From: Phallusia mammillata
Taxonomy: Eukaryota > Chordata > Ascidiacea > Phlebobranchia > Ascidiidae
Assembly: GCA_003260075.1 (NCBI GenBank)
Contig: QLIY01000111.1
Location: 124,001 to 188,000, forward strand
Length of the DNA: 64,000 nucleotides
Direction: 5' to 3'
Shown here: in pieces, positions 46,090-59,371 of the stretch
Layout: every line of letters starts with the position of its first letter
Numbering within the stretch: the stretch's first letter is position 1
Made by a program: the position numbers and the translations under genes
Notes under the pieces: generated by a model
What the model was told of the DNA's origin: nothing
Seen by the model: the letters and a program-made list of their open reading frames with translations, nothing else
Database searches by the model: none

Positions 46090-47422
46090 TTACCAAAAAA
46101 CTAACACCAACTATTCGGTCGAAAACCAACAAACCAGAATAAAGCATTGCGGTTTCTTGAACGAACACGCGGCAGTTATTGATTGGCAAAAGTCGATTAT
46201 AGTCTCGTCGCAGGCGTGTTTAAGCAAATGAAAAGTGCGGTGTTCGGTTTTCGATCCCATGAAATATTAAACGCGCGAGTAGCGGAGTCCGCTACTTGTT
46301 TTATATGGAAAAGGTTAGAGGGAGGTTAAAGGTGAAAGTTCACCAGCAGGATGTGCATATGCTCGTGAAAAATTTAATAATCTGACAATCATACGTTTTG
46401 GGCTTCCTGGTTCATATGATTTTGTTAAAATGAAACGCGTTTTGCTTCCATTCGTGATTGCATTGAATCACATTTTTTCATCATGTCAAAAAAAGATTAA
46501 TTTAAAATTGAACTGCTTTAGAGAACATGCAATCTTTTTATATAGGGGTATCTTAACACCAACGCAAAATAAGTACAATTTAGCAGCCAATTAAGAAACC
46601 GGAGAAATGGTGGGGATAAAAAAGCTTCCGGTGGATTAGGTTTTTCAAGCTCCACAGCAGCGTTTTTCAATCATTGTATCGCGGTACACGAGTGTCCCAT
46701 GAGAGATTGTCATGTGAGCCGAGAAATATTTTATTTTATTTGCGGGGTTTGGAAGCACACTGTATCTCCATTGTGATCTTATTTGGTGGCTCAAGCAGTC
46801 TTGTCCTTTGCATTAAATTATAAAGCATTTTTTTTGTATTTTTAGCCTGCAAAATGTGCCGTGACCTATTAAAAGCTTAAGAGAGTTGAAAAAAATACAA
46901 GAATGGTGCATTAGCAAGCAATTTGCCTTTCGCGAAACCTATGTCACTTTATGAGGTTATCCAGAAATAAAACCGGAAATTTTAACAGGCAAATGGTAAC
47001 ATTACTAATAAACAAAAAACGTCAACAAACTTAAAACTAGTACAAGAGTGCTTGATATAGCTCAATATTAAACAAATCCAGCAGAAAGCATCGAAAATAT
47101 AATGATTTTTCAAAAATGACTGTTCGCTGCAAATTTCACTTGAAATGCAATAGCGCAAGTTAAAGCAGTTGCACTGCGTTGTATTTGACACATACAAAGC
47201 TATACGTTTGGTCCGAAAAACCTTCAAAAAATCCCAACCTATTTATATGGAGGTTATATGTAGATGACTTTTATTTATCGATTATATCGACTTGTGACCA
47301 GAAAAATAGACTCAAACTTGGCAAAGAATCGTGTTTTCCTGCTGCTTTATGCATCATTGAGTGACATGATAGGATGTGGTGACAAGATGTGATGAGGCCG
47401 ATTAATACAGGCATAATTTCAC

Positions 47423-47506
47423 GTTCAACAAAGGTGGAATTATTTATTTTCAACATTCGATAGGTGTCCAGGGCGAACATAAACACTCCACCGAATATTA
47501 AAGGCT
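47423..47506 (-). CDS. Weak KCNIP alternative exon candidate D
   Basis: A strong polypyrimidine acceptor (T-run then gtcattttag) precedes 47506. The open frame includes PLIFGGVFMFALDTYRML and reaches a weak gtgaaa donor in phase 1. The exon is phase 1 at both ends, so it would be a cassette or second exon. It is hydrophobic like exons A and E, but the donor is poor and no partner was found. Confidence 0.2.
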
Positions 47507-49585
47507 CTAAAATGACAAAAAAAAACAAGTAAAACAAGTCGATATTGACTTTAAATGCATTCACACAATTGTAGAAATTAAAATATATTGACCATCTGTA
47601 CAACTTTTGACTCATGGATGTGATGTTTTTTGAACGCAGATTGACACGAACCGTGCAACGTCGTGTAAGTACTAGCGTTAGGTCTTATCAAAGTTTGACG
47701 AACAGTAAACTGCTAAGTAAGGAAAGAGGGAGCTGTTTTCCCATTAATTTGTTTCACAGACCATTACGAGGAAAAGATACTGACACAAATTTTCTAGTCC
47801 CCTTTCTAATAAGCTTATTAACATTTATTGCGTCAAAGCAAGAATAAAAAAAATCCACGCGTAATTTTCCTTTTTGACATTTACATGTCTATCAGATTCT
47901 CATACACTTATGGTCACTGGGGTAACGGCTGCCTCCAGCGGATCTTGCTACGAGTATCAAACAAAATACAAAACATGGAAAATCCAAGAATTCAAAAGAC
48001 CAAGAAAACAATAGGAGAGCGTAGTTACTTCAATGCACGCAGCGACCCGTTCCACCCGTTTGATAAATCATTCTACAATTTAAACCAAGGCAAAGAAAAT
48101 ATTTTTGAAGTGCCAAACAAAACAAGACAATACAGACTTTGATGTGTGAGACAAATTTAATTACGACCAGAAATTAAAATATTACCAACTGATAGTTTTC
48201 GTAAACATTTTAACCCCACCAACCCACCTAAATATACAACTCACCCACATTCACACTGTGTTCTTCACAACCAATTAACACTCTGCACCAAAAAGCAGGA
48301 AAAATGGTTAAGACACGGGCCTTGCTTCACAAAAGAGGTACAAGTTTCATGTCTTGTGACGTTTACAATTTATGTTATGCTTAGTTGCGTCTTTGAGCAC
48401 GCGTCACATGGTCATTGGAGCGTGACAACGGCGTCTGGTTTCGTGGTACCGATGATTTTAAGGACGACACGGTTTCATGAACAACAATCAATACGAATTC
48501 TTGTAACACGTGCACGGCTTGTGAAAAGGTAATATCTCCTTTCAAACCCAATCTACGAAGCAGACTCGAAAACACTTGAAACAAACTGCTTTTTAAGGAA
48601 TATAAGGTCACCGCCCTTTACAGTTGGTTTTAAACTTGAAATCTTTCAAGCCTGTGGTAGCCACAAGCGGAACAAATTGCTTAAAATCGTGCGAAACGGA
48701 AAACAACTGCGCAAATTTACGTCAGGGTCAATTGATGACGCAACTGACCTGCGTCTGGGGTTAGTCAAACACGTGACAACTGATGTGACTGTTAAATTAC
48801 AAAGTAAACTGAAACATGAGAAAAAACACGATAAAGTCATGACCAAAAGTGCTTTGTTATTGTCCAATAAAAACCCGCTAAAAGGAATCATGCCGATTGT
48901 AAATTTTTATAGACGACCAACGCTAGTCTGAGAGAGATATGAACTGATATTGTTTTTGTGTTGTTTCATTGTTATCGTACAATTTCAATCTTTCCTCACG
49001 TTGGACAGCTCACACCCGCCGAAAGTTTTAATAACCATCGTCCCACTGCGTCAGTCGCTTAATCAAGTTTACCACGAATTAAACTTAAGTTAGACACGGC
49101 GCTCAGGTTTGCCAGTTCAAAACAACAAACTTGTTGAAAAGTGTGCCACATTTTACCTAAAACCAGTATGTATAGTTTGGAAGTAAAACTGTTCAAAAAA
49201 GTCTACTGTCTACAACTGTGAAGTGCTTTATCGCTGCTCTCTAGCAAACGCGTTATTTCTACATAGAACAAAGACAACATTCGATTGTGTCTTATCTAAC
49301 AATGGTCTTTGTGACAACAACAGTTATACTGTTGGTTTAGGTAAATAGAATTTGAAAACAGTTAAAGAAACTGGCAAAGACTGCTAACTGTAAACCCGTT
49401 ACAAACCTGTAATGCAATTAAAGAGCAGCTTGATGCTTGTAGATTAAACAGCGTTATTCAAAGACTGAGAAAAGCATTTAGTAAAATTTACAAATAAAAA
49501 ACTTGACATATAACAAGACTAACCGGTTGAATCCTGTTCTAAGTTATTAGACACCACGCGTGAAGCCACAAAAACCCAATCTTAC

Positions 49586-49691
49586 CTCTTGAACGGATAA
49601 CGCCGTAACGCCCCAGTAATCTGAATAACAGCAGCAAGCCGAGAAAAGTCAGCAACATTTCAAAACCCTGAAGGTCACCGGTAAACTTCAT
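49586..49691 (-). CDS. KCNIP: KCNIP alternative first exon E (KIS-like transmembrane N terminus)
   Basis: From the ATG at 49691, 35 codons run to a good donor (AGAG followed by gtaaga) in phase 1. The peptide has DLQGFEMLLTFLG, then LLLLFRLLGRYGVI, then RSR. This order (short acidic start, G-F/L-E-M, long aliphatic span, F-x-K/R-L-L, G-V/L-I) matches the transmembrane KIS-type N terminus of vertebrate KChIP4 splice forms as I recall it. Those forms keep Kv4 channels inside the cell or remove their fast inactivation. It is the best supported alternative exon because sequence, phase and donor agree. Confidence 0.75.
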
Positions 49692-50484
49692 GTTGGCTCT
49701 AATCCCTATAGCACTCAAGTCGTGTTCATTCAACACGCATTGTACCCGCATGGCAAGTTAAACGAAATATTGGCAGCTGAGCTAAATGCCCCCTAACACG
49801 AAACCCCTTTTTCTCAAAGGCAGAGCGTTTTACAGAAGCGACGAGACAGATTGGGCAAGCACTTTTTTGTTGCTGAACTGCTGAAGGGAATTAGCAAGTG
49901 TGGTATGCAGTGAATGGTTTATTTGCGGACAAAACATACCTTTGGCATCAGCAGTTTAACCCCGGAAGCAGAAACGACCATTTGTTAAAGTTTTTTGGAT
50001 TAAACAACCGAACCTATGGGACGGTTTGATACAAACATAACTAAAGTAATTTTTATCGTCTAAAATATTTGACCAGAGAAGTTTTAAATAAAAAATGTTA
50101 TCTGTATAACAAAAAAAATATCAAAGGCATTGGTGAAGTTTATCAAAAACTGGCCGTATCAAAAAACACCTGAAAACGGTAATGCCAAACTATTAATTTT
50201 CGTTAATGTTAAAATGCGTTTGCTTGCTTGGAGAAGTCCCATTTTTGAAGACACAAATGCATGATAAAAAATTTCTCCAACTTATTCTGCCAATGAATAT
50301 ATATATACATCTTTGTCTTGTTTTGGGCAGCTGGCGCAGGATGATTGCTGGCAATTTTTTTAACGAGTCTGTATAATTCAGACAGTAAAAAAACGCCGAA
50401 CGTTGTTTTTTTTATATAGGCAGTGCAATGTTGAGGTAAAGCTTAGATAAATTTTGCAAAAGCAAATTAGTAAAGTTAACTCAC

Positions 50485-50536
50485 TCGTTCTTTCAAATTC
50501 ATTGTAAATACTGAAGCTAACATTACAAACAGGCAT
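50485..50536 (-). CDS. KCNIP: KCNIP alternative first exon F
   Basis: A frame from the ATG at 50536 (MPVCNVSFSIYNEFERT, 17 codons) ends at a consensus GTGAGT donor in phase 1. The same frame extends upstream to an ATG at 50608, giving 41 residues with hydrophobic FFSLFLPAAK. No family resemblance can be claimed for so short a peptide; support is donor strength and phase. Confidence 0.4.
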
Positions 50537-52210
50537 TTTGGCAGCAGGAAGGAACAAACTAAAAAAGGACTTTGAACTGAAAATACCCGAAATGTAAGCT
50601 TTAATCATTAAAACGATAATTTACAACGAACACAGTTTGTGCATTTCAAGTCAAGTTTGCCGTAAATGGGCTTCCGGCGTCTAATTAATTAAACACAAGG
50701 TGTAGTGCAAGGAACGCACCCACATACGAACAAGCCATGGATGTCAGCACTACATTATTCATGGGCGCGATGCCAGTTCATTGCGTCTTATCGCTATGAC
50801 ACAAATGATAATCAAGTGGGAAATGCGCGCTTGTTTTCATTAGTTTCGCGCTCCTATACATAACACAGCAAGAGAAACGGTCGCCAACACTGTTTTCTTG
50901 GCTTATGAAAACAGTGTGTTACAGACGTTTTTTGACAATCACCTCCAGCAGTTACTTGCTAATTACGTCACGGCCTGACGTCAGCAAGGTTTTTCAGATA
51001 CAAAATAATGATGCTTTCATTTTGTGAATTAACCAATAGAGGATTGGTTCATAATTAAACATGCTAACCTTACGGGTCAGTACACGCTGAATCACAATAG
51101 GTAACTTAATAGAATGATTCAAGAAGCCAAATACCCGCCTGAAAGAGGTACATCCAGTGAAAAGTAACGACCACGTGTAACGCTTGCTTAATATTTTCGT
51201 TGTTCCCGTGTGGTGTATTACGCGCTGAAGTGTTATTTATCCTGTATGATTAGGGCGAATTTCACGTGACTTCCAATGTTTTCATAAAAATCACATTAGG
51301 TAGTTTATATATGTTTGTCGTATCAAGTACGTTTATTGTTCCGTTTCGATTCTTTTGAAACTAGATTTTGTACAACTACCTTATAGATTCTGAAGCATAC
51401 GTCCGTGACGACATTTTGCGTTTGTAGTCACTTTTTACGTTTGTGGTAACATTTCACATTTATAGTTACATTTTACACAAAGAAAACAGCACGTTCACCA
51501 CCGTTAAACATAAGAAAAATGTGCATCTGTAAAGCTGAACATGTAACCACAATTGATTTGACCGCATGCTACGCCCACTAATGGACAAATTATAACATAA
51601 ATTTGGCCACAAGATGTCTCCATCGGCCTAATGTTGTTTGAAGATAAAATACACAAGCAGTTTGTCGTTAAAGTTTCGAAATACGGAGAAGTTTCTAGGA
51701 ACCAAAGGCCGATAAATTGGCCAAAAGGCAAAACTTTCCGTTTCCTTTTATACTTTGCAGCATTAAAACGTGTTGAAATATCAAGATTGACAAATTCCCT
51801 GGTGGAATGTGACGTGTAAACGGGATGAAAGTATCGACCCACGTCAATAATTCGTTTATGACGAACACACGGCCTAAAACCTCCGACAGTAAAGTCATTC
51901 GGTAATTTGCAGCAAGTAGTTATAAGTATTGCAAAGGAAACTCTGTAGGGCTAAGAGAAACAACTGCAGCCAAAGTTGCTAGTGAAAAAATATATCAAAG
52001 ATTAATTATAGCAAGCTGTTTTAATCCAATCCGCAAACTTTTTATAATTTTGCGGTACTAGCTCCGAAAAAGCCCTGGAGCTTTAAGAAAGGACGTAGGA
52101 AAATGCTTCGTTTGGAAAAGAAATGCCTTTGTAAAAAAATGCCGAGAAAATAACATTCTTATTTATATCACAAGTTAAACACAAAACATTTATTTAACCA
52201 CTCAACATAC

Positions 52211-52682
52211 TTGCTTTCTTCCCCTCCAACAAAGCAACGATCCTTTGTCCCACTCGCACAGCATAAGACACGAGACTCTGCCTCCAAGGCCTGTATCTCT
52301 CCCACTTCCTTTCAACGGGCGCAAGAGACGCAATACCTGACGTGTCTCGCATTCCTGTAGAGAACACAGGAGAAAGAGGATGCTGGGATCCACAGGCGCT
52401 GATCCCGCTGCTTCCGGCTTGGTAGAAGACTCTTGTATCACATCCCCCGGAAATGGATCTTCTTGAGACCGCCAGAGGCTGAGCATTCGGCACGAGGCAG
52501 TCATGGTCGATGCTCCCGCGCAAAAACATGGCGGTCTCACCCCCACGAATTATGCGGTCCTCCTCCCCACTTTCGGATGAGAGCTGCGATCGCGACTTGC
52601 ATGACATCACAATGGACTCGCGACTTTTGGAGGCATTGTTGCGGTGTTGATGAATGTTGAAGGAGTTCAGTTTGGACGTCAT
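52211..52682 (-). CDS. KCNIP: KCNIP alternative first exon G (long, GC-rich)
   Basis: From the ATG at 52682 there are 157 codons, ending at a GTATGT donor in phase 1. The stretch is clearly GC-richer than its surroundings, as coding sequence is in this window. The peptide is Ser/Arg-rich and polar (SRSQLSSESGEEDRIIRGG early), then ends in a basic amphipathic YAVRVGQRIVALLEGKKA. Nothing in it is familiar. Vertebrate KChIP2 and KChIP3 also have long polar N-terminal variants, but none of this length. It could instead be an unrelated single-exon start. Confidence 0.55.
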
Positions 52683-54430
52683 GTTCGGTTTACGTCGAAT
52701 TTAGCAGTAATCAACAATTCTATGTGAAAATACTGACTCGGCAAAACTGTATTGTTTCTGTTCAAACCAACACATCGACGTTTTAGTTGCCATAAAAACT
52801 CACATAGGAAACCAGCCTGAGATGCTATGTTTTTTTGTTACAGAATTCTATAATATGGAGGACAAGGTAAGACAATTGCTTCTTTAAATAACTTTGTGTT
52901 AGTCTGTATCATAAAGATAGAGGAACTGTCTCGCCTAAGTATAACAGTTCCTAGCTTGTTAAAGTTCCAAGTTCCCTACATGATCTGTCTACAGACACTA
53001 TCTGATAGATCAATTTCAAATCACAGTTTCCGTCAATTTGTACCACTAATACTAAACAAACGAGAAACGCCTTTTTCGCAGAAATAATCTTTTAATTTTT
53101 AAATTTTTGAAGGACTGCTACAAACACTGTGTTTCTCGCACTATTTGCTAAACAACAAATACATTTACCGACTCGAAAATCTCTGTGTACCACAAACAAC
53201 GTACATCCGACACCGACACTTTTTACGCACCACTGACTTCACACGCAAGTGACACAATTCAGGCGAATCGTAATTTCGCCACTTGTTTCAGTTTTGGCAG
53301 ACATACAGTTTCAAAAACATCTCTAGCTGAGAACTTGTATACAAAGAAATCATTTGCTGTATATGTTGATCAGAATTTTTTAACTTTACATATACAGAAA
53401 CTGTTAAAACTTCACGATACAATCTGGCAGTTTCTTTCATCAGGTTTCTAAGTCAGTTTCTAGCGTTCCTAAGTCAGTTTTACACATAGTGCGTCCAACA
53501 TATGACATTTAAGGTACTTTCTCGAATATATTTTATAACTGTTCGCGACAAAGCCGAAGTAACTAACAAAGTTATTACATTCTAATTACAGCGCACGCTT
53601 GTTAACGTCCGGTCGACGTATATGTCTCTGCAGAGTAATAAAACGTTCTGCATACTTTGAAGCATTTCAAAATAACGCTAAACAACCAGGCACGATGATC
53701 ACCAATCCTTACTCAAACAAAGTTCTTCGTTACAGATGGAGCACAAAACTGAACGGATATTGCATTTACGTTGGAAATGTTTAGATGGCCGAATCGTTTG
53801 TGTATTTTCCCATCACAAATCATTCCAAATTAGTGACCCGCAATATCATAAAACACAAAATTGGTTTGTAAAACATTGTTGGGACTTAGTCATTAATTAC
53901 AGTGGCCACACCAAATAGAGATAAGTTCTGTATAAGAATTGCTCTAAAACGAAAAACAACTTACCACATTTACAAGGAAAAAACGAACATAAGTTGCACC
54001 TTCCAAAACGATGCCAATAAGAGCGTATTTAATGTGTTACTGTGCCTCCATAACGTCTACTCGCAAATAAGCATTACGACACCACTTTCTCAACATAACT
54101 CGCACTATCTTCAGCAACCAACATTCTTACAACGGAAGCGTCGGCAACAAGCGACCAATATCTAAACCACGTCCATTCTCGGACAAATATCATATCGGAC
54201 GGAAAATCAATACGGGAAGAACGCAAGCTTTCATCTCATCCACACATCGCATGAGCTCAAGAACTCGGCCACGTGCTTTGCAAGAAAGCGGGAAACCTTG
54301 AACTCAGACTTGCGTCATTGTGACGGAGTAGCGAGGTGAGAGAACCGACTGATATAGAAAAAGGTTCCCTTGGGGCTGGAGGGGACGAGAAAAGGTTGGG
54401 CGGAAATTAAACGCGAGATAAGTTATTGAC

Positions 54431-55326
54431 GGGGGGGGGGGGAACGAAATTATTTTGCGCCAAACACAAAAAAATTGCCGGATTGTAAATTGGAACTAAT
54501 GTTAGATCGATATTTCGGACGCGTCCGATAGTTTATAGTTTGGGGGGGGGGTCAGCGACTGGTTGCCCTGGTTACTGACCTGTGCTCTGACGTGATAGAG
54601 TGGCACCTTTGGACATCGTAAATGCAATATTTAAAGATCTTTTGATCAATTGACTAAGAATGAAACTCTTACGTTTGTATCAGAGTTGCAAGTCGGGCCG
54701 GGCTTTTTGGGCCGGGCTTTTTGGGCCGGGTTCGGGTTCGGGCCGGGTTCGGGGGGGGGGGGCCAGCGACTGGTTGCCCTGGTTACTGACCTGTGCTGAT
54801 AGAGTGGCACCTTTGGACATCGTAAATGCAATATTTTAAGATCTTTTGATCAATTGACTAAGAATGAAACTCTTACGTTTGGATGTTTATTACAGTTACC
54901 AAACTAAAACATGCTGGCAAGATTGAGACAAAATAAAAACAAAACGAAATTATTTTGCGCCAAACACAAAAAAAAAAAGATTGTAAACTGAAACTAATGT
55001 TAGATCGATATTTCGGACGCGTCCGATAGTTTATAGTTTGAACACAACAAAGGTTGGTTTCTTGATTCATTTGTAATTCGCACAAAACGAAGTTGTTACA
55101 TCCAGTGCTTTCGCCCTGATACACGTTAAACCTGAGCCTTTGGTTTACTTACTGTTGCTCAATAAAGTCATGTATTCAATTAAACGGATTCCGTATTTGT
55201 CCGTTTGCAAGCCGCGGGGGGGGGGGTCCTTACACGTTAAACCTGAGCCTTTGGTTTACTTACTGTTGCTCAATAAAGGCATGTATTCAATTAAACGGAT
55301 TCCGTATTTGTCCGTTTGCAAGCCGC
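54431..55326. repeat. Nested duplications with four G-run joins
   Basis: G runs at 54431-54442, 54542-54551, 54751-54762 and 55216-55226 separate pairs: 54443-54540 with about 54943-55039, 54552-54676 with 54763-54881, and about 55121-55215 with 55230-55326. Paired copies differ by small indels, for example extra bases in the first copy near 54583. A GC-rich gggccgggcttttt repeat sits at 54692-54750. Confidence 0.75.
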
Positions 55327-55542
55327 GAAGTTTGGTACTCTACCGTTTGTGTAGCTTACATTTGAGGGCGGCTTACATTGTCTTATCACGTCCTTGAATT
55401 TTGATTAAATTCGCGTAAAAAATTCGTTGGCTTGTGGGCATTACAGGTTAACATACTTCCTGCTGGGTGCAGTTAGTTGCTTTACTAACAACTCGCATGT
55501 TACGATAGCACACAACTACTAATATCAGCCTGTCCAAAAAAA

Positions 55543-56620
55543 GCCAAGCTGTATTTAATATAGCATTAAATACCACTACAATACAATCTTACAGCAAATA
55601 TTCAAACCAAACCAAACGAAAATCGCTAACCAAAACACTAAATCTTGCCATTAAAGGCTCTGACAAAAACTAAAAATCCTATAATGGCATGAAAACAACT
55701 ACCTTAGTCAGAGCTAAATTACTGTAACAGAGACGAATTGTCGGCTTCTGAGCTTGTTAAGCCGGGCTAAGCTGAAGGTTTCGACCACATAGTACGCGAA
55801 AGCCAATAACTCACTGTAGCACGAAGTCCAGGAGCCATTAAAAAATCGATTTACAAAATTGTTCGATCAATTCTCCCACCACGATCGACACGTTGCCTTG
55901 CTTTTAGGGGGGGGGGATCTGCCAATCCAAAGCCAAGCTGTATTTAATATAGCATTAAATGCCACTACAATACAATCTTACAGCAAATATTCAAACCAAA
56001 CCAAACGAAGGGGGGGGGGTCTCAGGCTTTGTCTGTTGGCATTACACAAAACAGAACTGACCGGCGAAGAGCAATAGGTTTATTGTTCAAACACTGTCAC
56101 GACCCGTTGTTTTAGTAGGAACCTGTTTTAGTAAGTTTCCCCAAAATGCAAGGTCGAAAATTTCTCGACAAAATGAGTACTTTTAGGTTGGGCAAATGCG
56201 AAATAAATGATATAATAGGATCAGTATCTGTAGGGGGGGGGGGCCTCAGGCTTTGTCTGTTGGCATTACACAAAGCAGAACTGACCGGTTTATTGTTCAA
56301 GCACTGTCAGGATTCGTTGTTTTAGTAGAAACCCATTTTAACTTCGTGTCGCCTTTCTTTTACCTTTGTGCGTCACCCACTTTCGTGCTTTCTGTCGCTT
56401 TTATTTCTTAAAACCTGACGATGACAATAGCACTCGAAACGTAGTTATGTTCTGCACAAATATACTGGCTCTGATTTATTTGCTCACATTCAAAACCGTG
56501 AATAGTGTAGAATTTTAGTAAGTTCCCCCAAAATGCAAGGTCGAAAATTTCTCGACAAAATGAGTACTTTTTGGTTGGGCAAATGCGAAATAAATGATAT
56601 AATAGGATCAGTATCTGTAG
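55543..56620. repeat. Interleaved duplications with three G-run joins
   Basis: G runs at 55907-55916, 56010-56019 and 56233-56243. Pairs: 55543-55620 with 55930-56008; 56021-56110 with 56246-56330; 56130-56232 with 56516-56620. The order of copies implies several contig ends stitched together, so the true sequence here is shorter. Confidence 0.75.
56411..56480 (+). repeat. Short dispersed element, copy 1 (GAAACGTAGT family)
   Basis: Contains cctgacgatgacaatagcac, tcgaaacgtagttatgtt and cacaaatatactggctctga. The reverse complement of 63175-63255 carries the same blocks in the same order. It shares the GAAACGT core with the hairpin elements at 3599 and 6068. Confidence 0.65.
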
Positions 56621-58057
56621 AACGTTAAAAATGGAGAAAAATATAAGAACTCCCCCGATTGAAACTAATTCTTATTCAGTAAGTGATGGAAACAATGGAT
56701 TTGTTTGCAGATTCTTATTACATTTCACATGGCTGAAAATACATAGACAGATTTAATGAGCATTTAACACCTTCATCTTAAACAAAAATCTTCAACAAAA
56801 GTTTGCAAAAACCGGCTTGCTCTAAAGGGATTACAACCCGTCTGTATGTGTATTTTTGAGTAAACTATCTATGCATCTTTATGTCGGATTTATGGTTTGT
56901 AAAGAACGCTGAAACACATCATTAGCGGAAAGCGCCAACTCAAGACATACAAGCCCAGTGGGAAGACACAATTCGGTCTTCATCTGATAATGGAATCGAT
57001 ATTCCCACGAATTAAACTTCATCAATGATTAATATATCTTCACGTTTGTCGTGTCGCATTCGTCACACACAAGTCGTTCAGTTGGCAAGTTATCGCGGAA
57101 ATTAATGAGCCGGTCCATGGTAAAAGTCAAGGCATTCTATCTTGTGTTGCTAAGATTTGTGATTGATTTTAAACATAATGTCAGATTACGATTCGTTTTA
57201 TTTGAGATTTTGGGTAATAAGTTTTAAAGCAGGTTATGACTATCTGCACAGCTGTAATTTCAGCTAGTCTTGATCGTGAACAAATAGGCTTGAAAGGATT
57301 TAACATCACGTATTGCACTTCAAAAAAAATAAAATAACGTGGCGTAAATTATAATACAATGATTTTTATATGTTAATGACACATTAGGACAGTGATTTTC
57401 AACCTTTTTGCTCGAGTGGAACCCCATGTAAACATTTTACTGACTCGAGGAACCCCAGTGCAATTATTTGATTGCCTTATTTAATGTTTATTCATTCTAT
57501 TTTAAAAATTGCGGAACCCTTTGACTGTAATCGTAGTGCGGTTCTAAAGCGAATAAATTGAGCGAAGCTTGAGAGATAAGACACAAAGGTTTACCTCCAT
57601 CATCAATGAATGCAAACTCCTCCTCCCATTTTGTTTTCCCAAGTTAGATTTGTTTATCTTTCTTTGTTTTGCAATTATTTCTCAACGACATTTTCATGGC
57701 TAAATTTGCAGTTATTGCGAGTATAAGCCGCAATACAAATGTAAAATGCTTTTAATGTCAGCCCTGACTTACAGCTTCAATCTGACAATATAATGGACTA
57801 CAATGCACAAGCTATAGCACCTTTCTGTACAATAACGTTCTTTTTGGTTTTCGGAATGTACATTAACTTATTACAAACAGTCCATTGTCAATAAGTGATA
57901 GAATGCATTGTTTTATAATCTGGTTAAACAAATCGGCAAGATGGGGAAATGCATGTTCAACATTAAACAGCCGCAATCAAAGGCTCAAAGAGCCGCAGTT
58001 TGGCAACCCCTGACACACTCTTCAGAATTTTAAAATGTTTGTAATTGTAACGTCAAT
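56621..58057. other. Non-coding stretch with transposon ends
   Basis: No exon was recognised. The segment cagtgattttcaaccttttt near 57391 and tttggcaacccctg near 57998 look like the two ends of a hAT-type element of about 620 bp, though I could not confirm matching terminal repeats or a target duplication. Confidence 0.4.
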
Positions 58058-58274
58058 TTAAACCATTATAATTCAACGCAACAGTTGGCCATACTATCAG
58101 TTTCATATCAAAGATAACACAGCTTCTTAAAATAGGCGATTTGTTGACAATTTTGATTGGGGGGGGGGACAATTTAGACCATTATAATTCAACGCAACAG
58201 TTAACCATACTATCAGTTTCATATCGAAGATAACACAGCTTCTTAAAATAGGCGATTTGTTGACAATTTTGATT
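58058..58274. repeat. Direct duplication across a 10-G join
   Basis: Copies at about 58058-58158 and 58170-58274 flank G 58159-58168. Confidence 0.8.
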
Positions 58275-59371
58275 CTGGGTAAAAAAAACAATAACTGCAT
58301 CTTACAAATGTTTTGATTCAAAATTAAAGAAAATTAATTACAACTGTTTCTTCTTATAAACTCGCCCAGTTGAGCTTTCTACAGTGAAACATAGATACTT
58401 AAGATGACAATATCTAATCTTGCCTATGCTCCAAACCTCTAAATCAGTGTGTTGAATATTTTTGCCCTGGTGTATCGGTCCATGCGTCGGACGATGTTTC
58501 GCGCAGACCGCATCTGACATTAATTATGTACTTCAACTCATCAATAATGCACAGGCAACAAAAGCCACAGAGGGATCGTAACGCAGTGTATTTTATCAAA
58601 TGTGTCACAGAAACTATTATCAACGCCGCAAAGAACCTGTTAGTTTTATCGTGGAATCGCCGAATGAGCAAACGTCCTCGTATTCACCGACAACAGTGAC
58701 AGGTTTGTTTCTGTAACTTTTTAATGAAGTAAGGGGAAATATCGATTTCGGATTTGATCCGGAGCAAGAAGGGAAGAGGTAGAGATAGAGAGATAACGAC
58801 AGATCAGAATACTCATTGAGTCGTCCACAAAAGCTCGTTAGCTTGTAACAGAATCGCTGTGTTTTGTGATTACTACATTAGGATCAAAACTTTTGACAGG
58901 CAAGATTATGAGTATTGCGTTTGTCAATATTAGGTCACCAGACCGTCTTAGGAGAAAAGACGGCGGTAGGATTTTTTAATATGATATATTATAGCACAAA
59001 AGTCAACAAAGTCATGCAAAAATTTTTATCTGTAAAAATGTAACCTTGAATTTCTTGTGAATCAATCTAAGTAATTAATACGAAATAAAAAATAACGAAA
59101 CAATTTAATCAGATGTTCTGTTTAAAACAGTGAGTTTGTGTTATTGCAAACTGTTCGCATGTGTTTAAATTGATGTTCTCCGTGGGTACTTCGTACAAAA
59201 TGCACATATTTAATTTTAAGTCCTTACATACTTATTTGTGTGTATATAAAGACACAAAAAAATTAAATGGAACATTAGCTAACTGTGTCATAAACCGGAT
59301 GTGCCAAAACGACAAAACATCTCAATTGTCAAATAAAATAAAATCATGCATCAAACTTAACATCTACTGAC

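Noticed and set aside
48381-48611. Leu/Ser-rich minus-strand frame as a KCNIP exon
   Set aside because: No donor of reasonable strength in phase 1 could be found.
58444-58671. Hydrophobic Cys-rich minus-strand frame as a KCNIP first exon
   Set aside because: Its donor-like sites are in phase 2, so it cannot join the core in frame.
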